The notes under the pieces: model-generated
The model's database searches: none
The model's input: only the letters and a program-made list of their open reading frames with translations
What the model was told of the DNA's origin: nothing
Assembly: GCA_965603355.1 (NCBI GenBank)
Contig: CBFDCQ010000095.1
Location: forward strand, 1-11,547
Direction of reading: 5' to 3'
DNA length: 11,547 nucleotides
Origin: CBFDCQ01 sp965603355
GTDB lineage: Bacteria > Hydrogenedentota > CAZGCA01 > CBFDCQ01
Shown here: positions 6,373 through 11,547 of the stretch, piece by piece
Numbering within the stretch: the first letter of the stretch is position 1
Layout of the letters: the number at the start of each line of letters is the position of its first letter
Translations under genes and position numbers: made by a program

Positions 6373-8073
6373 ATGGCAAACAAAGTCGAGTCGCGCGCGA
6401 AGGAGAGCAACCGTGAAGTCATCCTAAAGGGAACAACAATCTGCCCCGGCATCGGTATCGGTATAGTCCGGTGTGTGGATCCGGAAACTGTTATCGCAAG
6501 GAACGTGATTGAGCCCGGCCGTGTATCGGTTGAGCAGGAGCGCTACAGCCGCGCTGTGAGAACCGTCGGCGAACAATTACATCAACATATCGAGGAATAT
6601 CACGGAGTCTCAGTCTCCCAAGTGACCACAATACTGAATGCGCACGAGATGATGCTCAATGACGAGGATCTCCACAATCGTGTTGTCGAGCGTATCGCGG
6701 CGGAGCACAAGAACGCCGAGTGGGCCATCGAGGAGGAGGGGGAAAGCCTGATAAGGCAGTTTGAGAAGATGCGCAACCCGTACTTTCAGGCCCGGGCCGA
6801 GGATGTGCGTGACCTGGTCGATCACACCTTGCAGGTTCTCTCTGACGAAGGCCAAGCGGTCCGTGCTAACCCAGCTAGGACAACGCAAGGGCGAGTACTG
6901 GTTTCCGAGTACCTCTCTCCCTCCGATGTTGTGCTGGCAGAACACAGCGACGCGCTCGGGTTTGCCACAGAGAGCCGCGCCTTATCCTCGCACGCGGCGA
7001 TCTTGCTCAGAGGGTTCGGCATTCCCGCAGTTGGCGATCTTCCGGGGTTGAAACAGGCTGCTGAAAACGGCGACGGGATAATTGTCGACGCTATAGATGG
7101 CTTGGTTATGATCAGACCGACCCCGGCCACTATCGAGGAGTATCGAGCGCGCAAAGCGAAGCTGGAAATGCCCGAGGGAACACCGTCCCTGATCCAGTGT
7201 GCCACGCGGGACGGCACCCACGTTCATCTCCTGGCAAATATCGAGAATCCGCGCCAGGTTACTCTGGCGTTTCAGAGCGGCCTCGAAGGGATCGGTCTGT
7301 TCCGCACGGAGTTTCTCGTCCTTCTGAGCGACACATTCCCAACTGAAGAGGAGCAATACAATGTCTATCGTCAGGTCGTGCATGCGGCTGCAGGCAGACC
7401 TGTCACGATACGCACATTTGATATCGGCGCGGACAAACAAAGGCCTGCTCTTCATCGTTGCAGTGGTCAAAACCCCGCGCTGGGCGTTCGCGGCATACGA
7501 CGTCATCTCTTGCACCATCCTGAGGAACTCCGTACCCAGATGCGCGCGATTCTTCGCGCCGCCGAAGACGGGAACGTCCGGATTCTCCTGCCAATGGTTA
7601 CCACGGTGGATGACATCAAAGAGGCGAAGCGCCACTTTGAAACGGTGAAGGCCGACCTCCGCACAGAACACGTGCCGTTTGGCGAGGATGTCAGACTTGG
7701 CGCCATGATCGAGGTTCCAGCCGCCGCCATCGAGACGCGGACAATACTGGAACAAGTAGACTTTGTCAGTGTGGGAGCCAATGACTTGCTTCAGTATTTT
7801 ATGGGGGCCGACCGCGATAACGAGGAGGTCCTCCACTACAACGATGCAGAACATAGCGCATTCCTCTGGTTGTTACAATTCATCGTTGAACAAGCCAGAG
7901 CGCTGGGACGCGAAAACGACGTGATGATGTGTGGCGTAATCGCATCGCGGCCGGATCTCATCCCGGGTCTATTGGGTCTTGGTTACCGATCGTTCAGCAT
8001 CGCCCCGGTTTCGGCGGCTGCCGTACGAGATGCCGTTGCGGGCGCCAGAGCTGAAAGGACGGACCATGAGTAA
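6373..8073 (+). CDS. ptsI: PTS Enzyme I (phosphoenolpyruvate-protein phosphotransferase), divergent
   Basis: This 566 aa protein has full Enzyme I length and layout: an N-terminal HPr-interacting region, a phosphohistidine domain, and a C-terminal TIM-barrel PEP-binding domain from about residue 260. The phosphoacceptor is H207 in ALSSHAAILLRGFGIPAV. The PEP-site residues are all present: R311 (GLFRTEFL), R347 (IRTFDIG), E447 (MIEVPAA), D471 (VGANDLLQY), R481 (GADRDN) and C520 (MMCGV). It differs from typical EI: ESRALSSH replaces the usual GGRTSH-like run, and CGVIASRPD replaces CGELAGDP. ATG 6373 follows GAGGAAG at 6 nt. EI normally phosphorylates HPr from PEP, but no HPr or EII gene is in the window. 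Its 3' end overlaps the next gene by 8 nt, so it is co-expressed with a methyltransferase. It may serve a regulatory relay, or use HPr encoded elsewhere. Confidence 0.92.
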   Translation: MANKVESRAKESNREVILKGTTICPGIGIGIVRCVDPETVIARNVIEPGRVSVEQERYSRAVRTVGEQLHQHIEEYHGVSVSQVTTILNAHEMMLNDEDLHNRVVERIAAEHKNAEWAIEEEGESLIRQFEKMRNPYFQARAEDVRDLVDHTLQVLSDEGQAVRANPARTTQGRVLVSEYLSPSDVVLAEHSDALGFATESRALSSHAAILLRGFGIPAVGDLPGLKQAAENGDGIIVDAIDGLVMIRPTPATIEEYRARKAKLEMPEGTPSLIQCATRDGTHVHLLANIENPRQVTLAFQSGLEGIGLFRTEFLVLLSDTFPTEEEQYNVYRQVVHAAAGRPVTIRTFDIGADKQRPALHRCSGQNPALGVRGIRRHLLHHPEELRTQMRAILRAAEDGNVRILLPMVTTVDDIKEAKRHFETVKADLRTEHVPFGEDVRLGAMIEVPAAAIETRTILEQVDFVSVGANDLLQYFMGADRDNEEVLHYNDAEHSAFLWLLQFIVEQARALGRENDVMMCGVIASRPDLIPGLLGLGYRSFSIAPVSAAAVRDAVAGARAERTDHE

Positions 8074-9484
8074 TGGAAGCGTCAAATGGGCGTTCGGTCC
8101 GATAACTCCGGAATCCCTTAAGAACAATGGACTCCGCAGAAGGAATAGGACCATCGAAAACGACTTGGACATGTGGCTGAAAGAGCACGCGGATGATTGC
8201 CTCGCAGCGATAGGTGTATGGCCGGGTCAGAAAGTCCTGGATTTCGGATGTGCGAACGGCAGTTACAGTATCCCCGCGGCTAAGATAGTGGGTAAACAGG
8301 GCGAGGTCTACGCCATGGACAAAAACCCGGAAGCTTTGGAAACCTTGCGACGCTTGGCCTCCGCCCAGAGATTGACCCACATCAGTACCATCAACACATA
8401 CGGGGGAGTCCAAGTCCCGTTGGAAAACGAGTCTGTCGATGTAGTTCTTCTCCACGATGTTCTGCATCTGATTGGATGGGAAGAGAGCCAGGGGGAAACC
8501 ACCAGAAGAAGCACAGCCACGGACAGAAGACCCTTGCTCCGGGAAATGTATAGGGTCATAAAGTGGGACGGCCTCCTCTCTGTTCTCAGCCCCCACCTTG
8601 TCACCCACACGGACATCACTTCCCAAGATGACCTCAAACGAGAAATCGAGAGCGTCGGGTTCCGCCTAGAGAAGGAAATGTACCGTCAACTCATCCACGA
8701 CGACTGCCTCCAGCAAGGCCATCTCTACGGTTTCCGCAAACGGCAAACGAGCGATCTCGCGCTCGATCTGTTTATCTATGACTCCCCGTCATTCCAGACA
8801 CAGCTTAAGCAAGACGCGCATCATCATGGTGAAGTGAGGATGCTGGAGGCCATGGCTGAACCGGGTGTGGTGGTGTTGGAATTAGGGGCAAACAAGGGCG
8901 TCACGGCCGTAGCTTTGGCGAAGAGCGTCGGCCCGCAAGGACAAGTCCACGCTTTCGAGCCCGTTCCTGAGTACTACGCAGCACTCATAGAGAATCTGCG
9001 CTTGAATGAAGTGGACAATGTGACGGCGCATCAGCTCGCCGTCACCGACAAGGAAAGTCAAACCAGCTACTACAAGCATGGCGAAGGAAGCGGGATCGTC
9101 CACGCGGACGACGCCGAGAAAATCATTGTTGGGACCACTTCCCTGGACAACTTCATAGCGGAGCAGGCCCTCGAACGAATTGACCTGATTAACATGGATT
9201 GTGAAGGTGCCGAACTGCTTGTGCTTCGGGGAGGGAAGAAAACGCTGCAGCAAAATGCGCCCCATATACTCTGTGAGATTCACCATGATTATCTTTCGCG
9301 CCTGGGCCAATCCGTCCACGACCTTGTGGAATACTTGCACGTATTGGGCTTTGAAGCGGTGCCCGTTTCTGTGGAAGCCCTGGATAAGGATGTTAAACTG
9401 GAGAGTTGCACGCATATATGTGCAGTGAGGAACGGAGAGCTGCCGGATATTAAGCGGATTGGTCGGCGACAGAAAAAGAAGTAA
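8066..9484 (+). CDS. Fused double SAM-methyltransferase: type 11-like N-terminal and FkbM-like C-terminal domain
   Basis: This 472 aa protein has two methyltransferase domains. Domain 1 (about residues 1-225) has motif I VLDFGCANGSYSIP at 57-70, an acidic residue in YAMDKNP (D85), and VDVVLLHDVLHLIG at 124-137. Domain 2 (about 230-455) is FkbM-like: VVLELGANKGVTAVAL at 269-284, VHAFEPVPEYYAALIENL (294-311) and INMDCEGAELLVLRGG (375-390), closing with a Lys/Arg-rich tail. The frame is open from 7979, but ATG 8066 is chosen because AAGGA at 8055-8059 lies 6 nt upstream and the upstream part only shadows ptsI. The 8-nt overlap with ptsI makes translational coupling likely. FkbM enzymes O-methylate small molecules or sugars; the substrates here are unknown. 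Both SAM sites look intact, so two methyl transfers, or one regulating the other, are possible. Confidence 0.88.
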   Translation: MSNGSVKWAFGPITPESLKNNGLRRRNRTIENDLDMWLKEHADDCLAAIGVWPGQKVLDFGCANGSYSIPAAKIVGKQGEVYAMDKNPEALETLRRLASAQRLTHISTINTYGGVQVPLENESVDVVLLHDVLHLIGWEESQGETTRRSTATDRRPLLREMYRVIKWDGLLSVLSPHLVTHTDITSQDDLKREIESVGFRLEKEMYRQLIHDDCLQQGHLYGFRKRQTSDLALDLFIYDSPSFQTQLKQDAHHHGEVRMLEAMAEPGVVVLELGANKGVTAVALAKSVGPQGQVHAFEPVPEYYAALIENLRLNEVDNVTAHQLAVTDKESQTSYYKHGEGSGIVHADDAEKIIVGTTSLDNFIAEQALERIDLINMDCEGAELLVLRGGKKTLQQNAPHILCEIHHDYLSRLGQSVHDLVEYLHVLGFEAVPVSVEALDKDVKLESCTHICAVRNGELPDIKRIGRRQKKK

Positions 9485-9536
9485 CGCTGACATTCTATGG
9501 ATAAATGAGAATGAATGTGCCGGATGTGCGGGCCTG

Positions 9537-9582
9537 TTTGTTCCTGGCGCCCGACAGCGAGGAGTTTGAAGAACGAATGGCT
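9537..9582 (+). repeat. Diverged 46-nt repeat, copy B
   Basis: This is the partner of 6304-6349 (39 of 46 bases identical). Here the segment runs into the probable ATG (9577) of the DUF6132-like frame, with GAGGAG at 9559-9564 twelve nt before it. It may be a duplicated leader or initiation segment, or the relic of a duplicated gene. Confidence 0.55.
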
Positions 9583-9816
9583 CGTATCGCTCTGGGAGTA
9601 ATCATAGTTGGCATTATTGGGAGTGTGATTGGTTGTGTCAGAAAATGTTCGACCGGCGCGTGCCCGCTGACCGCGACTCAGGTTCGCGGCGCCGTCTGGG
9701 GTGGGATTCTGGGGATTCTGCCCTCGATTCTTTGGCTCGGCAATACCAGGTTCAAGCTGTTCCGGGAATCGTCTTTTGCAAGAACGGACAGGTTAGTGGT
9801 GGTGGGATGGTTGTAA
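9577..9816 (+). pseudogene. DUF6132-like small membrane protein, 3' end altered
   Basis: From ATG 9577 the frame gives 79 aa. Residues 4-20 form one hydrophobic helix (IALGVIIVGIIGSVIGC). CSTGACPLTAT (24-34) matches the Cys-Ser-x-Gly-x-Cys-Pro-x-Thr core of DUF6132 proteins. RGAVWGGILGIL (37-48) is the second hydrophobic stretch. DUF6132 proteins end near this point, but here the frame continues for 30 more residues that are an out-of-frame reading of a thioredoxin fragment (9726-9821). The frame stays open upstream to ATG 9505 (103 aa), but the extra residues do not fit the family. The ribosome site GAGGAG is 12 nt from ATG 9577, which is rather long. The N-terminal part may still be made as a membrane miniprotein. 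I infer a deletion that joined two neighbouring genes. Confidence 0.55.
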
Positions 9817-9821
9817 GATAA
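9726..9821 (+). pseudogene. Thioredoxin C-terminal fragment
   Basis: In the frame beginning with GAT at 9726 the translation reads DSLARQYQVQAVPGIVF followed by CKNGQVSGGG. This is the thioredoxin stretch around the cis-proline: the 'AxxYxVxxvPT' helix-strand, then the 'fkxGk' turn. The WCxxC active-site half is absent upstream, and a TAA at 9819 cuts off the last helix. It lies out of frame with the DUF6132-like sequence it is joined to. It is a broken remnant of a thioredoxin gene and has no ribosome site or start of its own. Confidence 0.6.
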
Positions 9822-9833
9822 GGATACCGAAAC

Positions 9834-10580
9834 ATGCATGCTACAATTCAAAAACCACTTGACGAAATCCTCAGTTTCCTCCGAGGAGGCGAAAAGGTGT
9901 TCGTCGTTGGGTGTGGTAATTGTGCCACAAAGTGTAACAGCGGCGGAGAGGAAGAAGCCAAGAAAATGAAGGAAAGGTTGGAAAGCAAAGGGGTGGAAGT
10001 GACCGGCTGGGCCGTGCCCGACGCGACGTGTATACTCCACGATGTGACAAGGGCGCTCAACGTTGATAACAAGGAGGCAACCGAATCCGCAGATTCGTTT
10101 CTGGTCCTGGCATGCGGGCAGGGAGTCCATACGGTGATAGACGCGACCGATGGGGGTGTGGTGCATCCCGGATGCAACACCATTTTCGGCGGTGAAACCG
10201 TCACCCAGGACTTTATCACTGAATACTGCCGACTATGCGGCGAGTGTATCGTCGAACAGACGGGTGGGCTCTGCCCCCTCACTCTGTGCGCCAAAGGACT
10301 GCTGAACGGGCCGTGTGGCGGCGCGAAGGACGGTAAATGCGAGGTCGACAGCAACCGTGACTGCGGCTGGGTTCTTATTTACGAAAGATTAAAGAAGCTG
10401 GGAAGGCTCGACCTTATGCGGCGTGTCCAACATCCGAAGGATTGGTCGCGGTCCAGAAGCCCGCGCAGCCTCACTCTGAAAGGGAACCGCGCGGACTTCG
10501 CCTTTAGCGGCAAATCCATATCGGCGTGGTCTGGAGTGGAGTCGCCAGACGAGGAAACGGTGGACGCGCAAGCGCCGTGA
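9834..10580 (+). CDS. metV: MetV-type protein (methylene-tetrahydrofolate reductase C-terminal family)
   Basis: This 248 aa cysteine-rich protein matches MetV, the zinc- or Fe-S-binding partner of MetF in the 5,10-methylene-tetrahydrofolate reductase of acetogens and other anaerobes. An N-terminal motif CGNCATKC (C27, C30, C34) is followed by C66, C94 and C114. The C-terminal cluster reads YCRLCGECIVEQTGGLCPLT (C132, C135, C138, C147), then C152, and GPCGGAKDGKCE (C161, C169) with C177 in RDCGWVLIYERLKKLGRLD. The signature ends near residue 200. A further polar, Ser/Arg-rich tail of about 48 residues follows and makes it longer than the roughly 200 aa I expect for MetV. ATG 9834 has AAGGA (9820-9824) 9 nt upstream. 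No MetF is in the window. It ties the block to the methyl branch of the acetyl-CoA pathway or to methyl-THF supply. Confidence 0.9.
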   Translation: MHATIQKPLDEILSFLRGGEKVFVVGCGNCATKCNSGGEEEAKKMKERLESKGVEVTGWAVPDATCILHDVTRALNVDNKEATESADSFLVLACGQGVHTVIDATDGGVVHPGCNTIFGGETVTQDFITEYCRLCGECIVEQTGGLCPLTLCAKGLLNGPCGGAKDGKCEVDSNRDCGWVLIYERLKKLGRLDLMRRVQHPKDWSRSRSPRSLTLKGNRADFAFSGKSISAWSGVESPDEETVDAQAP

Positions 10581-10601
10581 GACGACGCTCAATAGCGTTT
10601 A

Positions 10602-10615
10602 CGTGCTGCAGCACG
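10602..10615. promoter_or_regulatory. Perfect 14-nt palindrome in the metV-ferredoxin spacer
   Basis: CGTGCTGCAGCACG is a perfect inverted repeat. A small hairpin (ACGCT, CAAT, AGCGT; 10585-10598) lies just before it. No T-run follows, so it is not a classical terminator. It could be an operator for a dimeric regulator, or an RNA-processing or weak attenuation site in front of the ferredoxin gene. The rest of the 107-nt spacer shows no clear promoter. Confidence 0.35.
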
Positions 10616-10672
10616 AAGCACTTTCAGACAGCATATGTGACAATTGGATCCGTTGTGAGATAGCCAATATAT

Positions 10673-10680
10673 AAGGAGGT
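10673..10680 (+). promoter_or_regulatory. Full-length Shine-Dalgarno AAGGAGGT
   Basis: AAGGAGGT is fully complementary to the 16S rRNA tail and sits 7 nt before ATG 10688. It is the strongest ribosome site in the window, suggesting high translation of the ferredoxin. Confidence 0.8.
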
Positions 10681-10687
10681 AGCAACT

Positions 10688-11044
10688 ATGCCATGGGTTA
10701 ATGAAAAGATGTGCGTTGGATGCGGTCTCTGTGTCGAAGAGTGTCCTGTAAATGCAATATCGCTCCAGGCAAACGATACCGCCGCGATCAATGACGATGA
10801 ATGTATCCGCTGCGGCCACTGTCATGAGATCTGCCCACAGGAGGCCGTACGTCACGATAGTGAGAGAATACCGGTCGAGGTTGAGGCTAACGTGGCCAAA
10901 ACCAGGCAACTCTTGGAACATTTCGATACACCGGCCGAACAGCGTGGTCTTCTTGAACGGATGGTTCGCTATTTCACCAAGGAGCGGAAGGTTGCCGAAC
11001 AGAGCATCGAAGAGGTCAAGAAGCTCATAGCCCAGACCGACTGA
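10688..11044 (+). CDS. 2x[4Fe-4S] ferredoxin with helical C-terminal tail
   Basis: This 118 aa protein starts with a bacterial ferredoxin domain. Cluster 1 ligands are C9, C12, C15 and C19 (CVGCGLCVEECP), and cluster 2 ligands are C39, C42, C45 and C49 (CIRCGHCHEICP), about 55 residues in all. The remaining 60 residues are charged and predicted helical (KTRQLLEHFDT...RYFTKERKVAEQSIEEVKKLI), unlike a free 55-60 aa ferredoxin, so the tail may dock onto a partner. It probably carries low-potential electrons in the cytosol; candidate partners by position are MetV/MetF-type reductase, the flavoprotein or the RACE activator. It is followed 44 nt later by a coiled-coil miniprotein, a plausible partner of the tail. 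The family call is firm; the partner is inferred. Confidence 0.92.
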   Translation: MPWVNEKMCVGCGLCVEECPVNAISLQANDTAAINDDECIRCGHCHEICPQEAVRHDSERIPVEVEANVAKTRQLLEHFDTPAEQRGLLERMVRYFTKERKVAEQSIEEVKKLIAQTD

Positions 11045-11088
11045 GAGTCATGGACCAGCCGGCGCGATGCTGTCCAGGAGTGCCACTT

Positions 11089-11295
11089 ATGGGCACCAGG
11101 CAGATTGAAGAGGAAATCAAGGCTATTGAAAAGGAAATAGCGTACAAGATAGCAGCGACACCAGCCCATGACCATACGGGAGCATATGAGCGCAAGGTGT
11201 TTGAGCTCGAGGAAACACTTGCCGAAAAGCGCGAAGCTCTCACGGAGATGATTCAGCAAGAACAAGGGCGACAAGACGGTATTTCGCGGATGTAG
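11089..11295 (+). CDS. Small coiled-coil protein, unknown function
   Basis: The frame is open from ATG 11050, but ATG 11089 is chosen because AGGAG at 11076-11080 lies 8 nt upstream, giving 68 aa. Two charged helices (IEEEIKAIEKEIAYKIA and KVFELEETLAEKREALTEMI) are separated by a turn containing PAHDHTG. This helix-PAH-helix hairpin resembles small proteins I recall near ferredoxin and redox genes, but I cannot name a family with certainty. There is no Cys after the chosen start; the two Cys in the longer reading lie upstream of it. It likely forms an antiparallel coiled-coil hairpin and could bind the helical tail of the ferredoxin. It is followed 19 nt later by a methyltransferase start. 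Confidence 0.7.
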   Translation: MGTRQIEEEIKAIEKEIAYKIAATPAHDHTGAYERKVFELEETLAEKREALTEMIQQEQGRQDGISRM

Positions 11296-11314
11296 CTACT
11301 TGGTGGAGGTAACG

Positions 11315-11547
11315 GTGATTAGAACGTCACCCGGCACATTTGACTTTGGGACTGTAGCCGAACGTTACGAGCACTGGTACGACACTGCCCGAGGGGTCGT
11401 CTACGATCGTATCGAAAAACAGGCCATAGGTCGAGCGCTTCCGGACAGCCGGCATGGGAATCAGCTGCTCGAAATAGGTTGTGGTACAGGTCATTGGAGC
11501 CGGTTCTTTGCCGAGCGGGGCTTTCGTGTGACCGGGATCGACATCTC
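11315..11547 (+). CDS. Class I SAM-dependent methyltransferase, 5' part (runs off the window)
   Basis: A GTG at 11315 preceded by GGAGG (11305-11309) opens a frame that is still open at the window end, with 77 full codons. It reads FGTVAERYEHWYDTARG (11-27), a typical lead-in of type 11 methyltransferases, then motif I LLEIGCGTGHWSRFFAERG (51-69) and VTGIDIS (72-78 region), the acidic residue after strand 2. The substrate is not visible. It is the third methyltransferase gene of the block. Confidence 0.85.
   Translation, partial: MIRTSPGTFDFGTVAERYEHWYDTARGVVYDRIEKQAIGRALPDSRHGNQLLEIGCGTGHWSRFFAERGFRVTGIDI

Noticed and set aside
6982..7854. 290-codon open frame on the minus strand
   Set aside because: It is fully antisense to the Enzyme I gene, whose catalytic motifs are all intact. 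The minus-strand product has no recognisable domain and is a codon-bias shadow.
7994..8626. 210-codon minus-strand frame, and a similar 203-codon frame at 8882-9493
   Set aside because: Both are antisense to the double methyltransferase and show no motif, no ribosome site and atypical composition.
9633..9725. Start region of a 62-codon frame proposed to encode the thioredoxin fragment
   Set aside because: The part before 9726 is an off-frame reading of the DUF6132-like core with no thioredoxin character, so only the 3' part is meaningful.
10585..10615. Rho-independent terminator after metV
   Set aside because: Both inverted repeats are short and neither is followed by a T-run.
10644..10673. 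Promoter-like TTGGAT ... TATATA before the ferredoxin gene
   Set aside because: The -35 match is poor and the TATATA overlaps the ribosome site, so a start there would leave no usable leader.

Overview
The window is a dense, single-strand block of bacterial protein-coding DNA. Every supported gene is on the + strand, and most are introduced by clear Shine-Dalgarno sequences (GAGG, GGAGG, one full AAGGAGGT). Many genes touch or overlap (ATGA at 841-844, GTGA at 4139-4142, 8 nt at 8066-8073), so most of it probably forms one long operon. There is no rRNA, tRNA, CRISPR array or transposase. The content points to an anaerobe with corrinoid/nickel-dependent one-carbon metabolism (acetyl-CoA pathway or corrinoid methyltransferases). 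The taxon cannot be fixed from the sequence. My impression of Planctomycetota/Phycisphaerae-like protein sequences is only a weak guess.

Region 1 (1-844) holds a 76-77 aa protein of unknown function and a short SAM-dependent methyltransferase with a probable TTG start. Region 2 (841-4789) is a metallocentre-maturation and corrinoid-activation module: a CooC-type P-loop ATPase, a CooT-like nickel-binding miniprotein, a 730 aa RACE-type corrinoid activator ([2Fe-2S] ferredoxin domain plus ASKHA ATPase domain) with an extra four-cysteine N-terminal segment, and a DUF1638-family protein. Region 3 (4790-6212) holds a possible 13-codon leader ORF and a flavin-dependent NADH-oxidase/CoA-disulfide-reductase family enzyme that could supply electrons to the activator.

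Region 4 (6213-9484) has a 160-nt spacer, a complete but divergent PTS Enzyme I, and a translationally coupled 472 aa protein that fuses two SAM-methyltransferase domains (type 11-like plus FkbM-like). Region 5 (9485-9833) looks like a decayed locus: a DUF6132-like small membrane protein runs out of frame into the C-terminal half of a thioredoxin. Its upstream segment is a diverged repeat of the segment upstream of ptsI. Region 6 (9834-11547) holds a MetV-type protein (partner of methylene-tetrahydrofolate reductase), a 107-nt spacer with a perfect 14-nt palindrome, a 2x[4Fe-4S] ferredoxin with a helical tail, a 68 aa coiled-coil miniprotein, and the start of a third methyltransferase that runs off the window.

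Taken together, the block appears to serve assembly (CooC, CooT), reductive reactivation (RACE, flavoprotein, ferredoxin) and methyl-group supply (MetV) for a corrinoid or Ni enzyme system whose catalytic subunits (corrinoid protein, substrate methyltransferase, CODH/ACS, MetF) are not in the window. The parts least explained by known pathways are an Enzyme I without HPr or EII, the fused methyltransferase coupled to it, and the cysteine-rich extension on the RACE protein.
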